64,000 nucleotides of DNA, from contig JAYELS010000005.1 in NCBI GenBank assembly GCA_034717695.1, forward strand, positions 310,001 to 374,000, given 5' to 3'. The position numbers and the translations under genes were made by a program. Under the pieces are notes generated by a model that had not been told where the DNA came from, did no database searches, and was given only the letters and a program-made list of their open reading frames with translations. Of the stretch, positions 16,997-25,797 are shown one piece after another. The stretch is from NAT127 sp034717695 (GTDB taxonomy: Bacteria > Pseudomonadota > Gammaproteobacteria > Pseudomonadales > Porticoccaceae). Position 1 is the first letter of the stretch. Each line of letters starts with the position of its first letter.

Positions 16997-18124
16997 TCAG
17001 GGGGCGGCGGGGGTGATGCGCAATACCCGGCCGGCGACGTTGTCGGTGACCAGGTAGAGGGCGCCGTCGGGGCCGAAGCGGACATCGCGGATGCGCTCGC
17101 CGATGTCCTCGAACAGCGCCTCCCGGGCCACGGTGCCGTCGGCCCCGAGGCGCACCCGCTGCACCTGGGTGCCCTTCAGCATCCCGGCGAACAGGTCACC
17201 TTCCCACTCGGGCCACAGGCAGCCCCGGCACTGGGCGAGGCCGGAGGGGGCGAGGGACGGGGTCCAGTGGGTGAGGGGCGGCACGGTGCCCGGGTACTCG
17301 GTATAAGGGGTGATGGCGGCGCCGGTGTAGTCGACGCCATGGGTGGCCAGGGGCCAGCCGTAGTTGTTGCCGGGCTCGAGCCGGTTGAGCTCGTCGCCCC
17401 CCCGGGGGCCGTGCTCGGTGGCGTACACCGCACCGGTCTTCGCATCCACCACCAGGCCCTGGGGGTTGCGGTGGCCGTAGCTCCAGATTTCGGCGCGGGC
17501 ATCGTCGCGGCCGACAAAGGGGTTGTCGGCGGGCACGCCACCGTTTTCATCGATGCGGATCACGGATCCCAGCATGCTGGTGAGGTCCTGGGCCTTCTCC
17601 CGGTACTGGGCGCCGTCGCCCACGGTGACCAGCAGGGTGCCGTCCGGGAGGAAGGCGAGGCGCCCGCCGAAGTGGGCGCCGGTGTCCTTGTCGGGGCGGG
17701 CGCGGAAGATCTCGGTGAGGTTTACCAGCCTGTCGCCCACCAGCTCGCCCCGGGCCACCCGGGTGCCGTTGGCCCGGGCATTGCCGCCGGAGTAGGCCAG
17801 GTACACCAGGCGGTTGGCGGCGAAGTCGGGGTGGAGAACCACATCGGTGAGGCCGCCCTGGCTGGCGGTGTGGATATCCGCCATCACCGCCGCGGGCTCC
17901 GCCAGCAGGCGGCCGCCGCGGACCAGGCGCAGGGCGCCGGATTTCTCCGTCACCAACAGGTCGCCACCGGGCAGAAAGGCGATGCTGTAGGGCTGGCGCA
18001 GGCCCTCCACCCAGGTTTCGACCCGCGGGTCGTCGGCGGCGGAACAGGCGGTGGCCAGGGCCAGGGCGGCAACGGCCAGCCAGGGGCGGAGAGAGCGGCG
18101 ATGGCGAGCATGGCGGGACATCAT
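16997..18124 (-). CDS. PQQ-dependent aldose sugar dehydrogenase-like protein
   Basis: A 375-residue six-bladed propeller of the soluble glucose/aldose sugar dehydrogenase (YliI/Asd) family. Motifs seen are LRQPYSIAFLPGGDLLVTEK, LGSVIRIDENGGVPADNPF, WSYGHRNPQGLV, EHGPRGGDELN and the NYGWPLATHG block that contributes to PQQ binding. The N-terminus carries a signal peptide ending LATACS, consistent with a periplasmic lipoprotein. Such enzymes oxidise aldoses to lactones using PQQ. ATG 18124 overlaps the preceding gene's stop as ATGA. No pqq biosynthesis genes occur in this window. Confidence 0.92.
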   Translation of the reverse strand: MMSRHARHRRSLRPWLAVAALALATACSAADDPRVETWVEGLRQPYSIAFLPGGDLLVTEKSGALRLVRGGRLLAEPAAVMADIHTASQGGLTDVVLHPDFAANRLVYLAYSGGNARANGTRVARGELVGDRLVNLTEIFRARPDKDTGAHFGGRLAFLPDGTLLVTVGDGAQYREKAQDLTSMLGSVIRIDENGGVPADNPFVGRDDARAEIWSYGHRNPQGLVVDAKTGAVYATEHGPRGGDELNRLEPGNNYGWPLATHGVDYTGAAITPYTEYPGTVPPLTHWTPSLAPSGLAQCRGCLWPEWEGDLFAGMLKGTQVQRVRLGADGTVAREALFEDIGERIRDVRFGPDGALYLVTDNVAGRVLRITPAAP

Positions 18125-18642
18125 GGCGACGACTCCTCGGCGGGGGGGCGGTGGGGGATGGCGGCCTCCAGAACCAGGGCAAAGGCCAGGCCGCCGAGGG
18201 CGCCGGCGAGCATCTGCCCGGCGAGCCCCCAGGCGCCCCGGCTGCCGGCGTAGAGGGTAATGCCGTAGAACACCACCCGGGACAGGGCCAGCATGGCGCC
18301 CATCATGGCGGCGCCGGCGAGGGGGTAGAGCAGCCGCCGGCCCGCGCCGGTCCAGCGCCGCAGCAGGGCCGCCACCGGGAAGGCCACGGCGAGCCCGGCG
18401 GCGATCAGCAGCGGGTAGGACACGAACAGGGCATTGAAGGCGAGGCCGTGGAGGTCGTGGAGCACCGTGGTCAGCACCACCCCCGGGCTGAACCGGGCAC
18501 CGGCGTCCCTGAGCCCCAGGAGCACGAACGCCGTCTGCAACACCGAGGCCAGCAGGTAGGTGGCGAGCACCGCGGCGGCAAAGGCGAGCAGGACGCGCGC
18601 CACCCGGCGGGGGCGCCCGGGGGCGTTGGGGGGTGGCGACAT
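18121..18642 (-). CDS. small integral membrane protein of unknown function
   Basis: A 173-residue protein I do not recognise. It has about four predicted transmembrane helices: residues 17-41 (VLLAFAAAVLATYLLASVL), about 65-90, about 105-125 and about 135-160. Charged residues are confined to short loops. A GAGG ribosome binding site precedes ATG 18642. Its stop overlaps the start of the sugar dehydrogenase by 4 bp (ATGA), so the two are translationally coupled and may share a process. Confidence 0.75.
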   Translation of the reverse strand: MSPPPNAPGRPRRVARVLLAFAAAVLATYLLASVLQTAFVLLGLRDAGARFSPGVVLTTVLHDLHGLAFNALFVSYPLLIAAGLAVAFPVAALLRRWTGAGRRLLYPLAGAAMMGAMLALSRVVFYGITLYAGSRGAWGLAGQMLAGALGGLAFALVLEAAIPHRPPAEESSP

Positions 18643-18801
18643 GGCGGCCTCCTCTGACGTTGTCGTGGCGGCAGTGTGTTGGCAACGGAGGGCGAATGCA
18701 AGGCAGCCCCGCAAGCGCCGGGTGCGGAATCCGCGCCGCCTTTTATGGTCTATGATGGCCCTGTGATTCCCCGCAAGCCCACCGACGGAGACTGTATCGC
18801 C

Positions 18802-20370
18802 GTGTCCCACGCCAACCGCCTCGCCCTCCTTGCCCTGCTCGCCCTGCTCGCCCTGCTGTCCCTCGCCACCGGTTGCGCCGTCAATCCGGTCACCGGCAAA
18901 AGCGAGCTGTCGCTGATCTCCCCCGAGCAGGAGATCGCCATCGGCGCCCAGCAGTACCAGCCCTCCCAGCAGTCCCAGGGAGGCCGCTACTACATCGATC
19001 CGGAGCTGCAGAACTACGTGGCCGGCGTCGGCCGCAAGCTGGCGGCGGTGAGCGACCGCACCGGCCTGCCCTATGAATTCGTGGTGCTCAACAACCCGGT
19101 GCCCAACGCCTGGGCGCTGCCGGGGGGCAAGATCGCCATCAACACCGGCCTGCTGCTGCACCTGGAGGATGAATCCCAGCTCGCCGCCGTGCTCGCCCAC
19201 GAGATCGTCCACGCCGCCGCCCGCCACGGGGCGAGCCAGATGTCCCGGGGGGTGCTGGTCAACGTCGGCACCCAGGTGGCCGGGGTGGCGGCCCAGAGCG
19301 CCGGCTACGGCAATCTCGGCGGCATCGCCGCGCAACTGGGCGGCCAGGCGTGGATGGCCCGCTACGGCCGCGACGACGAACTGGAATCCGACGCCTACGG
19401 CATGGACTACATGAAGCGCGCCGGCTACGACCCCCTCGGGGCGGTGGAACTGCAGGAGACCTTCGTCAAGCTCAATGCCAGCCGCCAGCAGGACTTCCTG
19501 AGCGGCCTGTTCGCCAGCCACCCGCCGTCCCAGGAGCGGGTCAACCGCAACAGGGAGAAGGCCGCCCAGCTGGGGGCCGGGGGCCTGCGCAACCGGGACG
19601 TCTACCAGCGGCGCATCGCCCAGCTCAAGCGCGACAAGCCCGCCTACGACGCCCAGACCGAGGCCATCAAGGCCCTCAACAACAAGGACGGGAAAACCGC
19701 CATCAGCCACCTGGACAGGGCCATCAAGCTCCAGCCCCGGGACGGCGCCTTCTGGGAGCTGCGCGGCCACGCCTGGAGCATGCTCGACGAAAAGGCCCGG
19801 GCGGAGCAGGATTTCAGCGCCGCCATCAGCCGCAACCCCGCCTACTTCAGCCACCACCTGGCGCGGGGCGTGCTGCGCTACGAGAGCGGCCGGGTGCGGG
19901 AGGCGATGCCGGACCTGGAAAAGAGCCACCAGCTGCTGCCCACCACCACCTCCGCCTTCTACCTCGGCCAGAACGCCGACGCCGGTGGCGACAGGGCCAA
20001 GGCCATTGGTTACTACCAGCAGGCGGCCCAGTCCAGCGGCGCCCTCGGCAAGAAGGCCCAGTCGCGGCTGGTGCACCTGGAAATGGCCGAGACGCCCCAC
20101 AAGTACATTTCCAGCACCCCCTACCTGGGGGACGACGGCCGCCTGTGGCTGGTGATTCGGAACAACAGCGCCCTGGCGGTGACCGGCGTCCAGGTGCAGC
20201 TGGGGGAAATGGTCAACAGCTTCATGATGGGCAACGTCACCACCCTCCCGGGGCCGTCCCAGCTGGGCCCCGGCCAGCAGGCGGTGGTCAAGACCCGGAT
20301 CGCCATCGCCGAGCGGGGCGAACTGGCCAAGTACCGCACCCAGGTGGTTGCCGCGAGGCCCGCCAACTAG
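18802..20370 (+). CDS. M48 family metalloprotease lipoprotein with TPR region
   Basis: A 522-residue periplasmic protease related to BepA/YfgC and LoiP. The signal peptide is an unusual LALLALLALLALL run ending in lipobox LATGC. The zinc motif HEIVH is at residues 133-137, with the third ligand Glu in the following ELESDAYGMDYM helix. Residues about 300-430 contain TPR-like helices (ALNNKDGKTAISHLDRAI). These enzymes assist outer-membrane protein quality control. The GTG at 18802 starts a plausible signal peptide and has GGAG about 12 bp upstream; a GTG 30 bp earlier is an alternative. Confidence 0.9.
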   Translation: MSHANRLALLALLALLALLSLATGCAVNPVTGKSELSLISPEQEIAIGAQQYQPSQQSQGGRYYIDPELQNYVAGVGRKLAAVSDRTGLPYEFVVLNNPVPNAWALPGGKIAINTGLLLHLEDESQLAAVLAHEIVHAAARHGASQMSRGVLVNVGTQVAGVAAQSAGYGNLGGIAAQLGGQAWMARYGRDDELESDAYGMDYMKRAGYDPLGAVELQETFVKLNASRQQDFLSGLFASHPPSQERVNRNREKAAQLGAGGLRNRDVYQRRIAQLKRDKPAYDAQTEAIKALNNKDGKTAISHLDRAIKLQPRDGAFWELRGHAWSMLDEKARAEQDFSAAISRNPAYFSHHLARGVLRYESGRVREAMPDLEKSHQLLPTTTSAFYLGQNADAGGDRAKAIGYYQQAAQSSGALGKKAQSRLVHLEMAETPHKYISSTPYLGDDGRLWLVIRNNSALAVTGVQVQLGEMVNSFMMGNVTTLPGPSQLGPGQQAVVKTRIAIAERGELAKYRTQVVAARPAN

Positions 20371-20488
20371 GGCAGATCCCGCGTCCTGAATCGCCGTATG
20401 CAGCAGGGATGCTGCTTGGGAGCCTACAGGGACGTATTCACGGCGTGTCGCGAAGACCGGGCCAAGGCCCCACCCCCGCGGCGGCGCT
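20371..20488. other. convergent intergenic region
   Basis: 118 bp between the convergent protease and yqjK-like genes. I see no clear hairpin with a T-tract and no small gene. Confidence 0.4.
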
Positions 20489-20770
20489 TCAGCCCCCCGG
20501 GGGCTTCGCGGCAAGCAGCGCGAGCACGCCCCCGGAAAGGCGCCACAGTTGCATTCCCCCCAGCAAGAACCCCCGAGCCCCGGCCCCGGCGGGGGACGCC
20601 AGGCGCCCCACCACCAGCCCCGCCAGCAGCCCGCCCCCCAGCAACCACAGGGGCGCCACCCGCCCGAGGCGGTCGATGCGCGCCCGCCCCTGGCTCGCCA
20701 GTACCCCCCGCTCCGCCGCGAGGCGCTGGTCGAGGGCGTTGATCTCAGCGATCAGCCGGCTTCGCGCCAT
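20489..20770 (-). CDS. YqjK-like small protein
   Basis: 93 residues with a charged helical N-terminus (MARSRLIAEINALDQRL), a hydrophobic segment at about 38-58 and a basic C-terminus. Sequence similarity is too weak to name it alone. Its place after yqjD- and yqjE-type genes, with a 26-bp overlap with the latter, matches the E. coli yqjD-yqjE-yqjK order. The function is unknown; it is probably associated with the inner membrane. Confidence 0.65.
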   Translation of the reverse strand: MARSRLIAEINALDQRLAAERGVLASQGRARIDRLGRVAPLWLLGGGLLAGLVVGRLASPAGAGARGFLLGGMQLWRLSGGVLALLAAKPPGG

Positions 20771-21185
20771 CGCCCGCGCCCTCCATCAAGGCCCGCAGAT
20801 GGCGCCGGGTGGCGGGCAGGGACAGGCTGGCGGCATAGCGCCGGCAAGCCAGGATTACCGCCAGCAGGGCGCCGAGTTGCAGGGCGAGAAAGGCCAGCAG
20901 CCCGTGGGTGACCGCGTCCAGGGCCTGCCACACCCACCAGCCCACCAGTGCCGAGAAGCCGAGCCAGGCAAGCCCCGCCAAAGGCAGGATCAGCAGCCCC
21001 AGCAACAGCAGGCGGCGGCCGTCCGCCAGCGCCAGGCGCAGTTCGAGCCCGGCGAGGGACGACAGGGTGGCCCCCGCCGCCGCGGCCTGGCGCAGCATCC
21101 CCAGCCAGGCATCGAGCTCCCCCGGGGGCGAGGGCGCGGTGGGTCCGTCGGCGGGAGACGTGGGCGCCTCGGGGATGTCGCTCAT
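20745..21185 (-). CDS. YqjE-like phage-holin family membrane protein
   Basis: 146 residues. The protein has two strong transmembrane helices at about 55-80 (LLLLGLLILPLAGLAWLGFSA) and 90-112 (HGLLAFLALQLGALLAVILA), the pattern of the YqjE/DUF1469 family. These are chromosomal inner-membrane proteins of unknown role, named only for resemblance to holins. The ATG at 21185 overlaps the stop of the upstream yqjD-type gene as ATGA, so translation is coupled. Confidence 0.75.
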   Translation of the reverse strand: MSDIPEAPTSPADGPTAPSPPGELDAWLGMLRQAAAAGATLSSLAGLELRLALADGRRLLLLGLLILPLAGLAWLGFSALVGWWVWQALDAVTHGLLAFLALQLGALLAVILACRRYAASLSLPATRRHLRALMEGAGDGAKPADR

Positions 21186-21478
21186 CGGCGGCCAAATACC
21201 TGGGCAAACAGCAGACCGGCCACAAACGCGAGGCCGAGGGCCTGGAGGGGCTTCTGGTGGACGTAGTCGCTGGCCTCCTGGCCCACCGCGACGGCCTTGT
21301 CGCGGCCCTTGACAAGTTGCTCCCCGGCCTCCTGGCGAAGGTCGAGGCCGGCGGCCCGGGCCGCCTGCTTGAAGTGCTCGGTGGCCTCCAGCAGATTGTT
21401 GTAGGCGGCGAGCACCGCTTCCTTGCCGGCGTCCACTTCCTGCTCCCGGGGGGACTTGTCGCTGTTGCTGGCGGCCAT
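21182..21478 (-). CDS. ElaB/YqjD/DUF883 family membrane-anchored ribosome-binding protein
   Basis: 98 residues: a long amphipathic helical N-terminal part (residues 1-70), then VHQKPLQALGLAFVAGLLFAQ, the C-terminal tail anchor typical of DUF883. In E. coli, YqjD and ElaB are stationary-phase proteins that bind ribosomes at the inner membrane. It is first in a three-gene unit with yqjE- and yqjK-like genes. Confidence 0.87.
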   Translation of the reverse strand: MAASNSDKSPREQEVDAGKEAVLAAYNNLLEATEHFKQAARAAGLDLRQEAGEQLVKGRDKAVAVGQEASDYVHQKPLQALGLAFVAGLLFAQVFGRR

Positions 21479-21618
21479 GGGCTTCTCCTGGTTACGACAT
21501 TGCGTGAATGGTGCCCCTGAGCCTAATACAGCGAGGCGGCCATTGCCATCGCGGCGCGGTTAACCTTGGGCGCGGCCAGGGATTACACTGCCTCCATAAA
21601 CTCAACGAGGGATTCCCC

Positions 21619-22455
21619 ATGAACGACCGCTCCATCAACAGCCCCGACCACTTCCGCCGCCATTATGGCCCCTGGGCCCTGATCGGCGGCGCCTCCGACG
21701 GCACCGGCGAGCAATTCGCCCTGCAACTGGCGGAGGTGGGTCTCAACTGTGTGCTGGTGGCGCGCCGCGAGGAGGCCCTGAAGGCCCTCGCCCGGCGCCT
21801 GGAGGACGACTACGCGGTGGCCACCCGGGTGGTTGTCCAGGATCTGTCGGCGCCGGGGGCCGGCCTCGCCATCCGCGCCGCCGTGGCGGACCTGGAGATT
21901 GGCCTGTACGTGGCCAACGCCGGCGGCGGCAGCGGCGGCATTCCCTTTGTCGAACGCCCCCTGGCGGACTGGCAGGGGCTGATCAACATCAACATTCACA
22001 CGCCCCTGGAAATCTGCCACGGCCTGGCGCCCGCCATGCTCGAACGGGGGCGGGGCGGCCTTTTGTTGATGGGCTCCGGCACCGGCCTCGGGGGCACCGC
22101 CCGGGCCTCTGTGTACTCCGCCTGCAAGGGTTTCAGCCTCAACCTGGCGGAGGCCCTGTGGGTGGACTACCGGTCGAAGGGGGTCGATGTCCTCAATGTC
22201 GCCGCCCCGGTGATGGACACCCCGGCCCTGCGGCGAGTGGCCGGGGATCGGGTGGACTCGGGGCAGATCCCCAACGTCTTCGCCCCCCGGGACGCGGTGC
22301 GCATGGCCCTCGAAGCCCTGCCCGAAGGGCCCTGCCTGACCTTCCCCGCCGGGCCCGAGCGGGACAACTGGCGGGAGCTGATGGCCCAGCGCCGGGCCCG
22401 GGCACTGGCCACCGGGGCGGCGGTGGCCGGGGTGTTCGGCGGCAACAAGGCCTGA
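21619..22455 (+). CDS. short-chain dehydrogenase/reductase
   Basis: A 278-residue classical SDR. The NAD(P)-binding glycine motif is GGASDGTGEQFA (about 22-33), followed by VLVARRE, and VYVANAG-type NAG at about 97. The catalytic Ser is in LLMGSGTG, and the YSACK (YxxxK) motif is present. It starts with ATG after a GAGGGATT ribosome binding site. The substrate is unknown. Its stop abuts the stop of the convergent SDR at 22456 with no bases between. Confidence 0.88.
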   Translation: MNDRSINSPDHFRRHYGPWALIGGASDGTGEQFALQLAEVGLNCVLVARREEALKALARRLEDDYAVATRVVVQDLSAPGAGLAIRAAVADLEIGLYVANAGGGSGGIPFVERPLADWQGLININIHTPLEICHGLAPAMLERGRGGLLLMGSGTGLGGTARASVYSACKGFSLNLAEALWVDYRSKGVDVLNVAAPVMDTPALRRVAGDRVDSGQIPNVFAPRDAVRMALEALPEGPCLTFPAGPERDNWRELMAQRRARALATGAAVAGVFGGNKA

Positions 22456-23244
22456 TCAGGCGTTGAGGGTGCCGCCGTCCACCGCCAGTAGCTGGGCGGT
22501 GATCTGCCCGGCGGCGGGCGAGGCGAAGAACAGCACCCCGAGGCCGATGTCCTCGGGGGTGAGGTGGCGGCCCGTCGGGGGCGCCAGCCGGGCCAGTTGC
22601 GCGGGGTCGATGGGTTTGCGCTGGCGCCGCAACTGGCCGTCGGTGATCACCCCGCCCGGCAGCACGGCGTTGACGGTGATACCACTGCCCACCAGCTCCT
22701 GGGCGGCGTTGCGGGTGAGGCTGTTGATGCCGCCCTTGGTGGCGCTGTAGGCGGCGATGCCCGGCGACACCGGGTGCAGGGAGCCGATGGAGGAGACATT
22801 GATGATGCGCCCCGCGACCCCGTCCGCCACCATGACCCGGGCCACCTCCCGAAGGCACAGGAAGGCCCCCCGCAGGTTGACCTGGTGGAGCCGGTCCCAC
22901 TGCGCCGCCGTGGTATCGACAAGGGGCGCCTCGTCCACCAGCCCGGCGTTGTTGACCAGGATATGGATGGGGCCGAGGTCGCGGCGCACCGCCGCCACCA
23001 GCGCCACCACGCTCTCCTCCCGGGACTGATCGAGGTCGTAGGCCCGCGCCCGGCCACCGCCGGCGACGATGGCCTCGGCCGCCGCCTCGGCGCCCTCCCG
23101 GTTGATGTCGGCGATCACCACCAGCGCCCCCGCCGCCGCGAGGTGGCGGGCGATGCCGTTGCCGATGCCCTCGGCGGCGCCGGTGACGATGGCCAGCTGG
23201 CCGCTGAGATCGAAGAGTTGCCGGGTATCGATGGGTGTTGTCAT
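22456..23244 (-). CDS. SDR family oxidoreductase, FabG-like
   Basis: A 262-residue classical SDR. The TGAAEGIGNGIA cofactor motif, NNAGLVDEAP, SSIGSLHPVSPGIAAYSATK (catalytic Ser, Tyr and Lys all present) and a C-terminal LLAVDGGTLNA are typical of FabG-like enzymes. It probably reduces or oxidises a small carbonyl/alcohol substrate, with specificity unknown. It stands alone, convergent with the preceding SDR. These two SDRs belong to different subfamilies and are not a recent duplication. Confidence 0.9.
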   Translation of the reverse strand: MTTPIDTRQLFDLSGQLAIVTGAAEGIGNGIARHLAAAGALVVIADINREGAEAAAEAIVAGGGRARAYDLDQSREESVVALVAAVRRDLGPIHILVNNAGLVDEAPLVDTTAAQWDRLHQVNLRGAFLCLREVARVMVADGVAGRIINVSSIGSLHPVSPGIAAYSATKGGINSLTRNAAQELVGSGITVNAVLPGGVITDGQLRRQRKPIDPAQLARLAPPTGRHLTPEDIGLGVLFFASPAAGQITAQLLAVDGGTLNA

Positions 23245-23378
23245 GGGGGCGTCCTGGGGAGCTGTTATGGGTTATCCCCGAAGAGTGGCACAACGCCCCC
23301 ATCCCCGACAATGCTTGCCGCCGTCCCCGGTATTCAGCAGACTGGCGCCGAGGCAACACAGCGCAACAGTGACCCACC

Positions 23379-23774
23379 ATGCCCAGATCCCTCCACTACG
23401 CCCTGCTGGCGGACGGTATCCTGATCCTCCACGTCGCCTTTGTGGTGTTCGTGGTGGGCGGGCTGGTGGCGATCATCGCCGGCAACCTGCGGGGCTGGGG
23501 GTGGGTCAATGGCCTCGCCTTTCGCATCGCCCATCTCGCCGCCATCGCGGTGGTGACGGCGGAGGCCTGGCTCGGCGCCCGCTGCCCCCTCACCGCGCTG
23601 GAACTGTGGCTGCGGGCCCGGGCCGGGGAGGACACCCACGGCGGCGGCTTCATCCAGTACTGGCTGGGGCGGCTGCTCTACTACGACGCCCCGCCCTGGG
23701 TGTTCATCGCCGCCTACAGCCTGTTCGGCCTCGCGGTGCTGGCGGCCTGGTGGCGCTTTCCGCCCCGGCGCTGA
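23379..23774 (+). CDS. DUF2784 domain membrane protein
   Basis: A 131-residue integral membrane protein with helices at about 10-35 (ILILHVAFVVFVVGGLVAII), 48-66 and 106-124. The conserved RCPLTALE segment and HGGGFIQYWL loop identify the DUF2784 family, whose function is unknown. It lies tail-to-tail with the EAL-CBS-GGDEF gene, 9 bp apart. Confidence 0.88.
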   Translation: MPRSLHYALLADGILILHVAFVVFVVGGLVAIIAGNLRGWGWVNGLAFRIAHLAAIAVVTAEAWLGARCPLTALELWLRARAGEDTHGGGFIQYWLGRLLYYDAPPWVFIAAYSLFGLAVLAAWWRFPPRR

Positions 23775-23783
23775 CAGCCCCCC

Positions 23784-25544
23784 TCAGCCGCCGATGTCGA
23801 ACAGATCCCGGCGGGCGCGCTCCTCCGCGCCGTCGCCAAAGCGCCTCGCGGGGACCCGCCGCTCGCTGACGAACACCTGGTTGCCGCCGCGCCGCTTGGC
23901 CTCGTGCTTGGCCTCGGCGGCCAGGGACGCCACGTCGTGGTGGGAGTGACAGGCGCGGGCATCGGGGTTGACCACACCCACCGCCAGGGACAGCAGGGAG
24001 CGCCCCGCCCGCGCCCCGCGCCGGTCGGCGCCGGGCACGCCGCCGGCCGCCAGATCCTCCGGGGCGTAGAGCGCGAGGCTGTGGCGGCTGAAGTGCTCGA
24101 CAATGGCCTCGCACTTGACCCGCCAGCCATCGCCCCGGAACAGCACCACGAAGTCGTCGCCGCCGATATGGCCGACGAAATCCCCGCCCGGGTGGGTGGC
24201 GGCGAGGACGGCGGCGGCGAGGCAGCGGATCACCTCGTCCCCGAGGCTGTAGCCGTAGTGGTCGTTGAAGGGCTTGAAGTCGTTGATATCGATGTAGGCG
24301 AGGCGGAAGTCGGCGCCGGCCCCGAGCAGCTCATCGATCTGCTCGTAGATCGGCACATTGCCCGGCAGCTGGGTGAGGGGGTTGCTGTGGCGGGCATTGC
24401 GGATCTGCAGGGTGGTGAGGTGCTTGAGCAGCGCCGCGGTGCGCCCCACTCCGGCGTAGCGCCCCTCCCGGGTGATGATGAAATCCATGTTCATATCCCA
24501 GGCGTCGCTGTCGGTGATGCGCCGCGACACCTCGTGGATGGGGGTCTGGCAATCCACCACCAGGGGGTTGTTGGCGGCGAACAGGCGGATCGGCTTGCGC
24601 CAGTTGAGATCGTGGGCGTAGCGCGCCGAGAACCGCTCCATCAATTGCCGGCGGCCGACGATACCCACCGGGATGCCGTCCTCCACCACCGGCAGGGCAT
24701 TCACGCCGGGGTTGTCGCGGAACAGCTGGTTGACCTGGTCGGCGTGGGTGGCGGGGCGCAGGGGCGGCACCCAGGCCATGATCGCTTCGACGGTCTCGGC
24801 GGGCCGCGCCAGGGTGGGGGGCCGGCCGGCGGCCAGGTCGAGCCCCACGAAGCAGGCGCGGGGCTCCGCCTCCGGGCGGTGGAGCAGGTAGCCCTGGCCG
24901 TAGCGCACCTGCAGCGCCCGCAGGGTCGCCAGCTCCTCCTCCCGCTCGATGCCCTCGGCGATCACCCGGCAGCCGAGGCCCCGGGCGATCTCGGAGATGG
25001 AGCGCACGAACTCCCGCTTGACCCCGTCGCGGTGGATATCGGTGATGAAGTGGCGGTCGAGCTTGACGAAGTCCGGGCGCACCAGGGACCAGGTCTTGAG
25101 CCCGGAGTAGCCGGCCCCGAGGTCGTCGAGGGCGACCTCGATCCCCTGGGCCCGGGCGCGGCCGACCCGCTCGCCGATGGCGGCGATGTCCCGGAAGGGG
25201 TACTTCTCCGACACCTCCAGCACCACCCGCCCGGGCTGCATCGCCAGGGCCGTGCCCGCCAACAGCTCCCCCACCAGCAGCAGGCTGTCGGGGGTGGTGT
25301 TGAGAAACAGCTTGCCGGGCAGGTCGAGGGCCTGGAAGCGGGCAAGGGCGAGGGCCAGGCAGTGACTGTTGAGTTCCTCCAGCCGCTCCCCGGCGGAAGC
25401 GGCGCGAAACAGCGCCTCGGGGCCGTCGAAGGGGCTGTCGGGGGCGCAGCGCACCAGGGCCTCGTAGCCGAGCACGGCGCCGCCGGTCATATCGAGGATC
25501 GCCTGAAAATGCACGTCCAGCCGCTGCTCAGTCATCAACGCCAT
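23784..25544 (-). CDS. EAL-CBS-GGDEF c-di-GMP signalling protein
   Basis: A 586-residue soluble protein with no membrane helices. Residues about 5-240 form an EAL domain with the YEALVR motif, VLEVSEKYPF, DDLGAGYSG, FVKLDRHF and AEGIEREEE, so most phosphodiesterase residues are kept. Residues about 260-395 hold a tandem CBS pair (NALPVVEDGIPVGIVGRRQL). Residues about 400-560 hold a GGDEF domain with NPLTQLPGN and an altered GGDDF signature. The ATG at 25544 is chosen because GGAGG lies 8 bp upstream; earlier ATGs at 25598/25601 lack a binding site. The CBS pair suggests control by an adenine nucleotide. Confidence 0.92.
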   Translation of the reverse strand: MALMTEQRLDVHFQAILDMTGGAVLGYEALVRCAPDSPFDGPEALFRAASAGERLEELNSHCLALALARFQALDLPGKLFLNTTPDSLLLVGELLAGTALAMQPGRVVLEVSEKYPFRDIAAIGERVGRARAQGIEVALDDLGAGYSGLKTWSLVRPDFVKLDRHFITDIHRDGVKREFVRSISEIARGLGCRVIAEGIEREEELATLRALQVRYGQGYLLHRPEAEPRACFVGLDLAAGRPPTLARPAETVEAIMAWVPPLRPATHADQVNQLFRDNPGVNALPVVEDGIPVGIVGRRQLMERFSARYAHDLNWRKPIRLFAANNPLVVDCQTPIHEVSRRITDSDAWDMNMDFIITREGRYAGVGRTAALLKHLTTLQIRNARHSNPLTQLPGNVPIYEQIDELLGAGADFRLAYIDINDFKPFNDHYGYSLGDEVIRCLAAAVLAATHPGGDFVGHIGGDDFVVLFRGDGWRVKCEAIVEHFSRHSLALYAPEDLAAGGVPGADRRGARAGRSLLSLAVGVVNPDARACHSHHDVASLAAEAKHEAKRRGGNQVFVSERRVPARRFGDGAEERARRDLFDIGG

Positions 25545-25797
25545 AACCAGTGCCTCCGGGTTGCCGTGGGCAACGGGCAGAGCGGGGTTCCAGTTCATCA
25601 TGGAAAAAACACCAGACCGATGGCGACAGCGATCCGGGGCCGACCCTGGCGCACAGGTTGCGGTCGCGTTGCCATGGCAATTCGGGGTGAATCGCCGGGG
25701 GCAGCGTAGGCGCTGGTGATGACAGCGGTGTGTCGGCGCTGGCGAGGGGGCGGGGCGCCGTGGCATGCTTGCGCCGTAGCCATCCCCGGTGCCGCCG
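25545..25797. other. divergent intergenic region, EAL-CBS-GGDEF / DUF1622
   Basis: 253 bp between two diverging genes, the longest gene-free stretch here. It should contain both promoters. I see no convincing operator, hairpin or small gene. A minus-strand frame runs on from the EAL gene into this region to ATGs at 25598/25601 but lacks a ribosome binding site. Confidence 0.5.
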
